Part shown: positions 17,350 through 24,846 of the stretch, one piece after another | How the letters are laid out: every line of letters begins with the position of its first letter | Numbering within the stretch: the first letter of the stretch is position 1 | Source of the DNA: CAYFZO01 sp965226235 | Lineage (GTDB): Bacteria; Pseudomonadota; Gammaproteobacteria; Poriferisulfidales; Oxydemutatoraceae | Direction: 5' to 3' | NCBI GenBank assembly: GCA_965226235.1 | Contig: OZ245335.1 | Span: forward strand, 62,001 to 126,000 | DNA: 64,000 nt | The notes under the pieces: model-generated | Database searches by the model: none | The model's input: only the letters and a program-made list of their open reading frames with translations | Told to the model about the DNA's origin: nothing | Made by a program: the position numbers and the translations under genes

Positions 17350-17877
17350 GTGACCGTGCGCGGTGCAGGGTCTGTGCTGGTTTCGCCGCTGGGCAGACTC
17401 GAGATCCACACCGAGGAGGGAGCGCTGAAGGCCCTGCGTTACCTGGGCGTGCCTGCCAGGCCGGAGGCAGGCGCGAAGCGCAAGCCGCTGCTCGGCAAGG
17501 CGAGCGACGAGTTGCTGCGCGAAGTCGCGTATCAGTTGCATTGCTATTTCAAAGATCCGTGCTGGCGCTTCGATCTTCCGCTCGCGCCTGACGGCACCGT
17601 TTTTCAGCAGCGCGTATGGGCGGCGCTCGGCCGGATTCCATCCGGCGAAGTGATGACGTACGGCAGCCTCGCCCACCGGCTCGACTCGGGCGCGCGTGCC
17701 ATCGGGGGCGCCTGCCGAGGCAATCCGCTACCGATCATCATTCCCTGCCACCGGGTCGTGGCGGCCGGAGATGCCGGCGGTTACTGTGGTACCATGCGTG
17801 GCAAGTGGTTGCGGGCCAAGCAGTGGCTTTTGCAGCATGAAGGGAATCAAATCGACGGGAGAACCGAACGCAATTGA
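17350..17877 (+). CDS. ogt: Methylated-DNA--protein-cysteine methyltransferase
   Basis: A 175-residue alkylation repair protein. The acceptor Cys is in the canonical IIPCHRVV motif, preceded by the helix-turn-helix region VWAALGRIPSGEVMTYGSLA and the RAIGGACRGNP Asn hinge. It transfers methyl groups from O6-methylguanine to itself irreversibly. The start is GTG 17350 (MTVRGAGSVLVSPLG), 33 bp after bamC. The stop TGA overlaps a TTG start of the following small ORF. Confidence 0.92.
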   Translation: MTVRGAGSVLVSPLGRLEIHTEEGALKALRYLGVPARPEAGAKRKPLLGKASDELLREVAYQLHCYFKDPCWRFDLPLAPDGTVFQQRVWAALGRIPSGEVMTYGSLAHRLDSGARAIGGACRGNPLPIIIPCHRVVAAGDAGGYCGTMRGKWLRAKQWLLQHEGNQIDGRTERN

Positions 17878-18065
17878 GCGGGTACGATATCCGAAAACTG
17901 CTGAAGCAGTTTGGCATCCAGGCCGACGCCTCGATCACGGCACATCTGGAGAAACATCCTCGCTCTGCGATGCAGGTGCGTTTGACGCTGGAGGATCGCA
18001 CCCAATACGACGACGCGACGCAGGCGATGGAGCCGCTGGTGATCGACGGTTCCATTCGTCCCTGA
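17874..18065 (+). CDS. Small hypothetical protein downstream of ogt
   Basis: A 63-residue soluble protein starting at TTG 17874, which overlaps the ogt stop (TTGA). It begins MSGYDIRKLLKQFGIQADAS and ends AMEPLVIDGSIRP, with an even mix of charged and hydrophobic residues typical of a real folded protein. I do not recognise a family. The overlap suggests coupling to ogt. The next 257 bp (18066-18322) contain no convincing gene; a plus-strand ORF there lacks a ribosome site and has unlikely composition. Confidence 0.5.
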   Translation: MSGYDIRKLLKQFGIQADASITAHLEKHPRSAMQVRLTLEDRTQYDDATQAMEPLVIDGSIRP

Positions 18066-18322
18066 CTACTCATGCGGATGCGTTTGCTTATGGCGATAGC
18101 AGGTTGGCTCGTCGTGTATCCCAAGTGTGGAAGTGCCGTACGGGCGGTGCATCCATTGGGGGGGGTCGTGATATGCTTTCAGGCATCTTGGAATCGCGGC
18201 GCGGGACTGTGTCAGGAGCCGCGAATCGAGGCTAACTTATTGCGGAGCCTTGTCTGGCTCCAGCCAATATCAGGTTCATTTCGCAGCCGATCTGGGAGGA
18301 GCATGGGCTGACAAAGGCGGAG

Positions 18323-18706
18323 ATGACAATGGTCTTTAAGGATCCTATTGATTTACTCCTCTATGGACACAGCGGCGAAAAGACCATTGTGGAGATTGAA
18401 ACTGATACTGCGCATTCCAAGACTTACTCAACCAATATCGGCCTGGGTGTAAAAGCATGGTCGCGAGATGTCAATAAAGCAGAGATATGGAGGTTTTCAA
18501 GGGCGTCCACCTTCCACAGCACTTTCAATTACTCGCTGAATGAGGTGAACGAAATACACTATTTGAAGCAGGAAGCTGTAAAGCTGTTCCAGCGTTTCTC
18601 GCCTTCTTCCGATCGTGTCAACCCCATGTCATCCCGCTGCACGGAAAAGGGTTGCCGATTCAACAACACTGCGCATTGCCCGATAACTCTGAGGGGTGGG
18701 AAGTGA
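18323..18706 (+). CDS. Hypothetical protein, AT-richer region
   Basis: A 127-residue soluble protein beginning MTMVFKDPIDLLLYGHSGEK, with a Cys-containing C-terminus (SRCTEKGCRFNNTAHCPI: three Cys and a His) that might bind metal. No family recognised. Base composition from about 18320 to 18870 is visibly more AT-rich than the surrounding genes, suggesting a different origin. The stop overlaps the start of the next small membrane protein gene (TGATG). The upstream stretch has AAAGGCGGAG directly before the ATG. Confidence 0.45.
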   Translation: MTMVFKDPIDLLLYGHSGEKTIVEIETDTAHSKTYSTNIGLGVKAWSRDVNKAEIWRFSRASTFHSTFNYSLNEVNEIHYLKQEAVKLFQRFSPSSDRVNPMSSRCTEKGCRFNNTAHCPITLRGGK

Positions 18707-18873
18707 TGGGCGAAATGTTTTTATTGGTCGCTGCGGTGCCTGTGGCATTTGCGATCGCTTTTGTCTGGCTGCTGTTGAAGATTATGATCTCCGCCAATCG
18801 CGCAATCATGGCGTGGACTGACGAAAGAAAGCAAAGAATTATGATCTCACAACCTAAGGGAGAGAACAAATGA
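18706..18873 (+). CDS. Small single-pass membrane protein
   Basis: A 55-residue protein with one membrane helix (about residues 5-28, FLLVAAVPVAFAIAFVWLLL) followed by a basic cytoplasmic tail ending QPKGENK. ATG 18706 shares its A with the upstream TGA, and its own TGA overlaps the next ATG (ATGA at 18870), so three consecutive frames are chained. GGTGGG precedes the ATG. Function unknown; it may be a remnant of mobile or phage-derived DNA or a partner of the downstream SBP56 protein. Confidence 0.5.
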   Translation: MGEMFLLVAAVPVAFAIAFVWLLLKIMISANRAIMAWTDERKQRIMISQPKGENK

Positions 18874-20408
18874 ATCTGAAGGGTTTCATTGATACCAGGG
18901 CTGATACCCTGAAAAACACACTGCCGAGCGACATCGGCCTCCAGCGCTTCGTCAATGCGTCGGAACAGATGCTGACGAAAGCCGTTGATGAACGTGGTGT
19001 CAGCATATGGAGGGAAAGAACCACTGTGACTAAAAAAACTACATTTATTTCTCGTGTCGGCACCCTGTTCGGGGTAGCGGCTTTCACTATCATGGCCGCG
19101 ACGGTGCAGGCAGACGAGACCTGTATGTCGCCTTACATGGCGAAAATTGTCGGGCAGGAGGACTATGTCTACGTCTGGACGCTCGGTGTCGAAGGGATAG
19201 GGGATGAGCAGGACAAGTTGGTGACCATCGACGTCAGGCCAGATTCCGATACGTATGGGAAGGTGTTTTCCACCTTGTCCGTCGGCGGGCGCAACGAAGC
19301 GCACCATTCGGGCCTGACGGACGATCGTCGTTACCTGTGGGCAGGCGGCCTCGACAGTAATCATGTTTTTGTTTTTAACATTCACTCGGATCCCGGGAAC
19401 CCGACACTGCATCGTGTCATCAAGGATTTCGAGAAAAAGACCGGCGGTCTGGTTGGCCCGCATACGTTTTATGCTTTGCAGGGCAGGATGATGGTCAGTT
19501 CGTTGTCGAACAACAAGGATCATGGTGGACGCACCGGGCTTGCGGAATACACCAACGACGGCCAGTACATTACCACCCACATGCTGCCGACCGACGGCAA
19601 TCTGCGCGGGGCGTACAAGAGTGGCCAGTTTGCCGATGGGTATGGCTACGATGTGCGTGCTTTGCCGAGACGCAACATGATGGTGACTTCGTCCTTCACG
19701 GGCTGGTCAAACTACATGATGGATTTTGGCAAGATGGTGCAGGATCCGGAGGCAATGAAGCGCTTCGGCAACACGGTGGTGGTCTGGGATCTGCATCAGC
19801 GGCAACCGAAAAAAGTTCTGGACGTGCCTGGCGCGCCGCTGGAGATCCGTTGCGCGTGGGATCCCGAGAGAAACTATTGCTTCACTACCACTGCGCTGAC
19901 TTCCGAATTGTGGGTTATCTATGAAGAGGACGGCGACTGGAAAGCGAAGAAGAGCGCGGACATTGGGCGTGGCCCAGGGGATCCGGAAATACCCCTGCCG
20001 GTAGACATCTCGATTACCGCCAACGACCAGGGGTTGTGGGTGCAGACTTGGATGGACGGCAAAACCCGCTATTTTGATGTCAGTGATCCATTCAATGCGA
20101 AGCAGGTTTTTGAAGCGAAGATCGGCGAGCAAGTCAACATGATTTCGCAAAGCTGGGACGGCACGCGCCTGTATTTCTCATCCTCACTGCTTTCCCGGTG
20201 GGACAGGACGGAAGGCGATGGAGATCTGCAGTACATCAAGATGTATCATTGGGATGCAGACAAGATGAGCATGACACCTGCCTTCCACATTGATTTCATC
20301 GAGGAGAACCTGGGGTATCCCCACCAGATGCGCTTCGGGGCTTACTCACTGTACGCCGGCACGCCTCCTGCGAACGATGAAGTGAAGGTAACGCAGGCGA
20401 CTCAATAG
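18870..20408 (+). CDS. mtoX: SBP56 family protein, probable periplasmic methanethiol oxidase
   Basis: A beta-propeller protein of the selenium-binding-protein-56 / methanethiol oxidase family. Family strings are GGRNEAHHSGLTDD, GGLDSNHVFVFN, VPGAPLEIRCAWDP, LPVDISITANDQGLWVQTW and GYPHQMRFG; the His-His, SNH and PHQ histidines correspond to the metal site proposed for MtoX. Homologues oxidise methanethiol to formaldehyde, H2S and H2O2. A signal peptide (TFISRVGTLFGVAAFTIMAA, then VQA-DE) begins at GTG 19027, which has GGAGGG upstream and is probably the true start (about 460 residues). The 52 codons from ATG 18870 are open and in frame and resemble a different protein. A strong terminator follows. 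Confidence 0.82.
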   Translation: MNLKGFIDTRADTLKNTLPSDIGLQRFVNASEQMLTKAVDERGVSIWRERTTVTKKTTFISRVGTLFGVAAFTIMAATVQADETCMSPYMAKIVGQEDYVYVWTLGVEGIGDEQDKLVTIDVRPDSDTYGKVFSTLSVGGRNEAHHSGLTDDRRYLWAGGLDSNHVFVFNIHSDPGNPTLHRVIKDFEKKTGGLVGPHTFYALQGRMMVSSLSNNKDHGGRTGLAEYTNDGQYITTHMLPTDGNLRGAYKSGQFADGYGYDVRALPRRNMMVTSSFTGWSNYMMDFGKMVQDPEAMKRFGNTVVVWDLHQRQPKKVLDVPGAPLEIRCAWDPERNYCFTTTALTSELWVIYEEDGDWKAKKSADIGRGPGDPEIPLPVDISITANDQGLWVQTWMDGKTRYFDVSDPFNAKQVFEAKIGEQVNMISQSWDGTRLYFSSSLLSRWDRTEGDGDLQYIKMYHWDADKMSMTPAFHIDFIEENLGYPHQMRFGAYSLYAGTPPANDEVKVTQATQ

Positions 20409-20437
20409 CAGTCTCCGACAGCCTGTATGCAATCTGA

Positions 20438-20468
20438 GGCCGCCTCGTAATGAGGCGGCCTTTTTTAT
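20438..20468 (+). terminator. Rho-independent terminator after mtoX
   Basis: A perfect 9-bp stem GGCCGCCTC (20438-20446) / GAGGCGGCC (20452-20460), loop GTAAT, then TTTTTTATT. It lies 30 bp after the mtoX stop and isolates mtoX from the pilus operon. The following 195 bp up to 20663 hold no gene I can support; the pilus promoter should be there, but no clear consensus is seen. Confidence 0.92.
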
Positions 20469-20663
20469 TCTCCCGTCTGCAACCGGCGGGGCTTTTCGCT
20501 TTTTCCTGATTCGCTGCCACCTCCCTGGATCGACGTATCAGGGGGGCTTCGAGCGCGCTTACCTGAGCGGGTCGAACCTGCTTCCGGGCTGATTTGTCGG
20601 CTGGGTGCTACCATTTGTCAGCTTGCCGGTCTTGCCGGTGGCGGCAGATTTATAGTGCCGCCC

Positions 20664-21155
20664 ATGGTTGCTCGGATTCAGGAATTTGTGATTTTCATCG
20701 CGCGGTGGTTTCTGCCGGTATGCCTGACGCTTGGCGCAGCGCTGGCTCTCGCGCCGGTCGCCGGCGCCGGGATGGATCTACCTGTCGCCGCCGTTGACCT
20801 TGCCAAAGAGGATCGCCACGGCGGCGAAAGCGTGTTGCCTGGGCATGACGGCTTGAAGAACCGGTACCGGGAAGGGTGGGGTGCGGGTCAGGCCTTCGGG
20901 CAACTCGGTCTGGATGAAAAGATTGTGGTGCATACCGACTCGAAAGATGTCCGGGATTTGATCGACTTGCTCGCGCCGCCGGCGTGGCGCGTGCAATACG
21001 ATGCGGGCATCGCGCACCTGAACCGCAACATGGTTTTTCACGCCGAGACGACAAGGAGGCGGGCACTGGATGAATTGTGTTCCAGCCTCGGTTTGAAAGG
21101 CATTTTTTATCCGCGCCACCGCTTGATACTGATTGTCGATAAGGTGCGGCAGTGA
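20664..21155 (+). CDS. TcpQ/PilL-like type IVb pilus periplasmic protein
   Basis: A 163-residue protein with an N-terminal signal or anchor (FIARWFLPVCLTLGAALALA) and a C-terminal domain of about 75 residues (LDEKIVVHTDSKDVRDLIDL to LILIVDK) resembling the TcpQ C-terminal domain that binds and stabilises the secretin in type IVb systems. It is the first gene of the pilus operon. ATG 20664 is used; GTG 20655 is possible and neither has a strong ribosome site. Its stop overlaps the GTG of the secretin gene (GTGA), as expected for partners. Confidence 0.65.
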   Translation: MVARIQEFVIFIARWFLPVCLTLGAALALAPVAGAGMDLPVAAVDLAKEDRHGGESVLPGHDGLKNRYREGWGAGQAFGQLGLDEKIVVHTDSKDVRDLIDLLAPPAWRVQYDAGIAHLNRNMVFHAETTRRRALDELCSSLGLKGIFYPRHRLILIVDKVRQ

Positions 21156-22669
21156 GCTTTCCACGCGTCGTCCTGGTCGCCACCCTGGTTTCCGGTTGTG
21201 CCTTGCCCTTCGGGCAGTTCGGTGCGCCGGGACAGCGAGAGACGCCATTGCCGGACGACGTAGCGATCGAGCCTGCCGACCCACCTGTGTACGCGCGAGC
21301 TTTGGAGTCCCCACCCCATCCGTTGCTGCTGCACAGAGTACACGTGAATTTTCCGCCGGGCGAAGTAGCTCTACAGAACGCGATCGTCAACGCACTGCCA
21401 TTTGCGGTGACGGTCATGGCCAACGACGAGCAGGTGGATCTGAACATGCCGATTTCAGTGCGCGCCGAAGGTGTTACGGTCGAGACTTACCTGCGGCAAC
21501 TCGAAGGAGAAAGCGGGTACCTGATCGCGTTCGATCCCGGGGAAGGCATCGTCACGGTGTCCGCGCTGATCACGCGCGTCTGGAAATTGCCGGCATTGGT
21601 CGGGATGGGAAATTTCAACGCGCGCCTGGGTTTCGAAGCAGGCGACGGAGAGGATGTGCAGGGAGGCGACGTCGCGCGTAGCCATACCATGCAGTCGTCT
21701 GTCGCGCATGACGATGACGCTTGGGATTCGGTGGTGGCCCACGCGCACTGCATTCTCGGGACGCAGGAGTGCGCCGACCCGAACACTGCCGCCGCGGTCG
21801 CCCCAGATCAGCAATCCCATGCCCGGCGTGCCGCGGGTGCCGCGTGGCTGGTGGACAACCGTCGGCTGGGTACGATCAGCGCGAACGGCAGACCGCAGCC
21901 GATGGCGCTGCTCGATCAGTGGCTTTCCACGATCGTCAAAGACAGTTTGCGCCTGGTGCGCCTGGAGTGCGCGATTCTTGATGTAGCGCTGGATGAGCAA
22001 CGAGCCTCGGGGGTCGATTTTGACGCGATCTTTGGTGACGATGACTTCATCAGCGTGAGACGTGACTCCGTTTTGCGCGACGACACGAGGACCGACTGGA
22101 CCATCGGCACCGTTCTGAACACCGGGCGGTTTGATCTTGACTTGTTTATTCGCCAGTTGTCGCAACGTGCCGATGTCGAACTCAAAAGCCGCGCAAGGCT
22201 CGTCGTGACCAACGCCGCCACCGCGTACCTGAATACCGGGGAGGTGTTCTCGTATCTATCCGGCATCAAGGCAGTGGCGACCGACAGTGTCGCGACCACA
22301 TCGTTTGAGCAGAGCCGTCTGCAGATCGGCCTGGAACTGGCGGTGACCCCCCGGATTCTCGACGACAGCGGTCGGATGCTGGTCGAAGTGGTGCCGATTC
22401 TTTCCTCGATCGTGCGGTTCGATCAACTGGGTGACGGCGAGAACCGAGTCGACACGCCGGTCATCGCGTTGCGGCAAATGAGATCTCAGGCGATCACCGA
22501 CAGCGGCCGTCCGATCGTCATCGGCGGATTGACCTGGAACCGTCTGGCAACGGAGAAAAAGACGCCGGTGGAAGGTGGATGGCTGGACAGACTGTTTTCG
22601 TCCCGTAGCGAGGAGAGAGAATCGCGGCAACTGCTGATCGTCATTACGCCCTGGGAGGTACCCGCGTGA
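21152..22669 (+). CDS. pilN: Type IVb pilus outer-membrane secretin, PilN family lipoprotein
   Basis: A 505-residue secretin. The N-terminus MSFPRVVLVATLVSGCALPF is a lipoprotein signal (VSGC); an N0/STN-like region (about 60-150) is followed by the conserved secretin core with VELKSRARLVVTNAATA, a beta-barrel region and the signature ending RPIVIGGLTWNRL ... RQLLIVITPWEVPA. It forms the outer-membrane pore through which the pilus passes. Relationship to the PilN group of R64 and BfpB/TcpC is inferred from the lipoprotein signal and gene order. Its GTG start overlaps the previous stop and its own TGA overlaps the next GTG. Confidence 0.85.
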   Translation: MSFPRVVLVATLVSGCALPFGQFGAPGQRETPLPDDVAIEPADPPVYARALESPPHPLLLHRVHVNFPPGEVALQNAIVNALPFAVTVMANDEQVDLNMPISVRAEGVTVETYLRQLEGESGYLIAFDPGEGIVTVSALITRVWKLPALVGMGNFNARLGFEAGDGEDVQGGDVARSHTMQSSVAHDDDAWDSVVAHAHCILGTQECADPNTAAAVAPDQQSHARRAAGAAWLVDNRRLGTISANGRPQPMALLDQWLSTIVKDSLRLVRLECAILDVALDEQRASGVDFDAIFGDDDFISVRRDSVLRDDTRTDWTIGTVLNTGRFDLDLFIRQLSQRADVELKSRARLVVTNAATAYLNTGEVFSYLSGIKAVATDSVATTSFEQSRLQIGLELAVTPRILDDSGRMLVEVVPILSSIVRFDQLGDGENRVDTPVIALRQMRSQAITDSGRPIVIGGLTWNRLATEKKTPVEGGWLDRLFSSRSEERESRQLLIVITPWEVPA

Positions 22670-23529
22670 GCCGTCTGCACCCAGGCATGGTCACGCGCAT
22701 CGGAGGCCAGCGCTGCGTGATACTGCGTGATGTGATCGCCCATAAGCTGCCCGCCGTGGATGAGGTCGTGGTGTTGGGAAACTTCGCTGGCAACATGATT
22801 TATTGTGCCTTGTCGGAACTGCAGCGCGTCCGCGGGCAATACCCCGGGGTGCCCGCCTATGGCTTCTGGCAGACGCTTGCGTGCTCCGACCTGGTTGACA
22901 AAACACACCACCTGCAGGCGGTGTATTTCGACCAGGACAACGGGCAATACCTGTACCAGGACGAGATCCCGGCCGCTTTTACCGGGGAAATTCGCAGCGG
23001 CCGGCTGATCCCGGCTGCCGGTTATGTGCTCGACTCTGGCGCGGTTCGGACCATCACTTGCGATACCAAAAATCTGCGGCTGCCGGAGAAGGCAGCACTG
23101 TCTTTCGAAGAATACGAACATCGGCGTGCGGCAAGAAGGTTCAGGCTGGCCGTGCAGTTTGCCACGCTGGTGATTTGCGTAGCGGCCAGCCTGCTGGTTT
23201 ACAACGGCAGGCTTCGGGCGCACGCGGCCGAGCAGCAACAAGCGCGCGCGGTGCTCGCTGCGCGGGTGGAGTCACTCGAGGCGCGCGAGGCGTATTTGCG
23301 GCAAACCCGCGTCGGAGAGGCGCCCGAGCAGAGAGGCGCCTTCGACGATCTGCTGCAGCTTGTACTCTCGGTAGAGCAGTTTACCCTGCCCGAAACCTCG
23401 CTGGAGCGTTCTGCGTTCGAGGTGCGGTTACCGCCGGCGCAATGGTCGCCGCTGCTTGCTGCGACAACGCATATCGTGGAGCATCGCCGCGATGGATTCC
23501 TGTCGCTACGCTGGAGGCATCCGCAGTGA
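22666..23529 (+). CDS. Type IVb pilus assembly protein, PilO (R64) -like
   Basis: A 287-residue bitopic protein: an N-terminal cytoplasmic domain (about 1-160), a single membrane helix (VQFATLVICVAASLLVY), then a periplasmic coiled coil rich in Ala, Gln, Arg and Glu and a small C-terminal domain. This architecture is that of the accessory PilO proteins of R64-like systems, which replace the PilM/PilN pair of type IVa pili. Position between secretin and PilP/ATPase genes supports it. The GTG start overlaps the secretin stop. Sequence conservation in this family is low, so the call rests largely on layout. Confidence 0.6.
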   Translation: MSRLHPGMVTRIGGQRCVILRDVIAHKLPAVDEVVVLGNFAGNMIYCALSELQRVRGQYPGVPAYGFWQTLACSDLVDKTHHLQAVYFDQDNGQYLYQDEIPAAFTGEIRSGRLIPAAGYVLDSGAVRTITCDTKNLRLPEKAALSFEEYEHRRAARRFRLAVQFATLVICVAASLLVYNGRLRAHAAEQQQARAVLAARVESLEAREAYLRQTRVGEAPEQRGAFDDLLQLVLSVEQFTLPETSLERSAFEVRLPPAQWSPLLAATTHIVEHRRDGFLSLRWRHPQ

Positions 23530-23531
23530 GG

Positions 23532-23762
23532 ATGAGTGCGCCATGGTGCCTGCCGGTCGGTGCGGCGCTCGGTACCCCACGCCCTGATCGCGCGGCGTGG
23601 CCGGAAAATGACAACGTTGCGGCGGCGTTGCGGACAGGCGGGCAAAGACTGCACATTGCACGTGGCATCCGTTCCGTGCTCGCTGGCGCGGCGCACTTCA
23701 GCCCGGCCTCGATCCATGGCGTCGAGGGGCAGGCGGGATCGATCCAGGTGGCGCGCCGATGA
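23532..23762 (+). CDS. Small pilus-operon protein, unrecognised
   Basis: A 76-residue frame from ATG 23532 (MSAPWCLPVGAALGTPRPDR) to a TGA overlapping the next gene's ATG (ATGA at 23759). It starts 2 bp after the preceding stop, so it is packed into the operon like a real gene. No membrane helix or signal peptide is evident, and no family is recognised. It may be a small linker protein of the alignment complex or just an open frame; the tight spacing is the main support. Confidence 0.45.
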   Translation: MSAPWCLPVGAALGTPRPDRAAWPENDNVAAALRTGGQRLHIARGIRSVLAGAAHFSPASIHGVEGQAGSIQVARR

Positions 23763-24202
23763 AATCGTTGCTGAAGTCCTTGCCGGTGCTGATGCTGTTG
23801 GTGGCGGTCTCCGCAGCCGCCGGGGCCGGTTTGTTCACGCTCGTGCCGCCGCATCGCGGGGATCACGGAGAGTTGGCGGCCAAGGCGCACGCTCTCGAAG
23901 CTGGGTTGCGCGAGTTGGAGCAACGCCCGTCGTCCCTGCCGACGCGTTATCACTGGGAGCGCTTCAAGCGATACCTGGATACTTACGAACACCTGCGAGT
24001 CGATCGCTTTTCCGCCGAACAGGAAGGCCGCCCTGACCTGGGCGGCGACCAGTGGGGTGGCGTAATCAGCGGACCGACATTTGATCTGCTGCTTGCCGCC
24101 CGGATCGTTCAGGGCATCGTTCCCGTTTACTTTGATCGCGTCGCCATCGAAGACGATGCGGCACAGATCACTTTCTACGTGCTGGGCGCGAAGGAGAACT
24201 AG
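23759..24202 (+). CDS. Bitopic inner-membrane pilus assembly protein (PilO/GspM-like)
   Basis: A 147-residue protein with one N-terminal helix (LPVLMLLVAVSAAAGAGLF), a short coiled segment (HGELAAKAHALEAGLRELEQ) and a C-terminal alpha-beta domain ending ITFYVLGAKEN. The layout is that of PilO/GspM proteins of the inner-membrane alignment subcomplex. ATG 23759 overlaps the previous stop; the next gene starts 2 bp after its TAG. Assignment is by topology and position, since these proteins diverge fast. Confidence 0.55.
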   Translation: MKSLLKSLPVLMLLVAVSAAAGAGLFTLVPPHRGDHGELAAKAHALEAGLRELEQRPSSLPTRYHWERFKRYLDTYEHLRVDRFSAEQEGRPDLGGDQWGGVISGPTFDLLLAARIVQGIVPVYFDRVAIEDDAAQITFYVLGAKEN

Positions 24203-24204
24203 CC

Positions 24205-24846
24205 ATGCGTGGTTTTTACAAGGTTTTGCTCGTGGTTTTGCTGGCGCCGTTGTCTCTCGCAGCGCGCGCCGAAATCCCCCCGTTGCCGACGACCCCCGCG
24301 GCGTCTTTGCCGGGGCAGGGAGCGGCGACTGGATTTCTGCATCCGATGCAGTTGCAAACCAACGAGATCACCGTATTGCTCGAGCATCTGGAGAGCCAGA
24401 ACATCTACCTGAAACATCTGGAGAATGTGCGCAGTGCGGTCGAGAGGGAGTTGTCCATCGTTCGACTGATGAGCGAATGCAACCGCCTTGGCAGCGCCTG
24501 TACCGGAAGCGGCATCACGAGGAAAGAGATTTTCGCGCAGCCTGGCGGTGAAGAAGCGGTGTTTCCACTTTCGCCTTCGCCCTTACCGGAAGTCGAGTTG
24601 CCCAGGGTCGTCGCTGTTTATCAAGGCACCGCCTCGTTGCTCTACCGGCAACGTTACGTGGAGGCGCGTCCGGGAGAGACGCTCGGGCCATTCACGGTAC
24701 TCTCGGTTGGTGTAGACGGTGTGAAAATCAATGGTCCGCAGGGCCAGATTCTTTTGTCGCCGCGATGGGGCACTCTGGAAGCGGCACCGGGCTTCTCGGC
24801 GTCTGTTCATCATGGCCCGGCAGGAGCGAATCGGCATGCAAGATAA
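24205..24846 (+). CDS. pilP: Type IVb pilus biogenesis protein PilP
   Basis: A 213-residue exported protein with signal peptide (VLLVVLLAPLSLAARA) and a C-terminal HR/PilP-type domain (about 135-195) containing RYVEARPGETLGPFTVLSVG and DGVKINGPQGQILLSPRWG. The form 'x-x-V-G-x-x-V-x-x-x-G-x-x-I-x-L' is typical of PilP/GspC proteins that link the inner-membrane platform to the secretin. It overlaps the ATPase gene by 11 bp. Two cysteines (SECNRLGSACTGS) may form a disulfide. Confidence 0.75.
   Translation: MRGFYKVLLVVLLAPLSLAARAEIPPLPTTPAASLPGQGAATGFLHPMQLQTNEITVLLEHLESQNIYLKHLENVRSAVERELSIVRLMSECNRLGSACTGSGITRKEIFAQPGGEEAVFPLSPSPLPEVELPRVVAVYQGTASLLYRQRYVEARPGETLGPFTVLSVGVDGVKINGPQGQILLSPRWGTLEAAPGFSASVHHGPAGANRHAR

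Noticed and set aside
18072..18311. 79-residue plus-strand ORF between ogt and the AT-rich genes
   Set aside because: No ribosome site, odd composition and no recognisable domain; better treated as intergenic.
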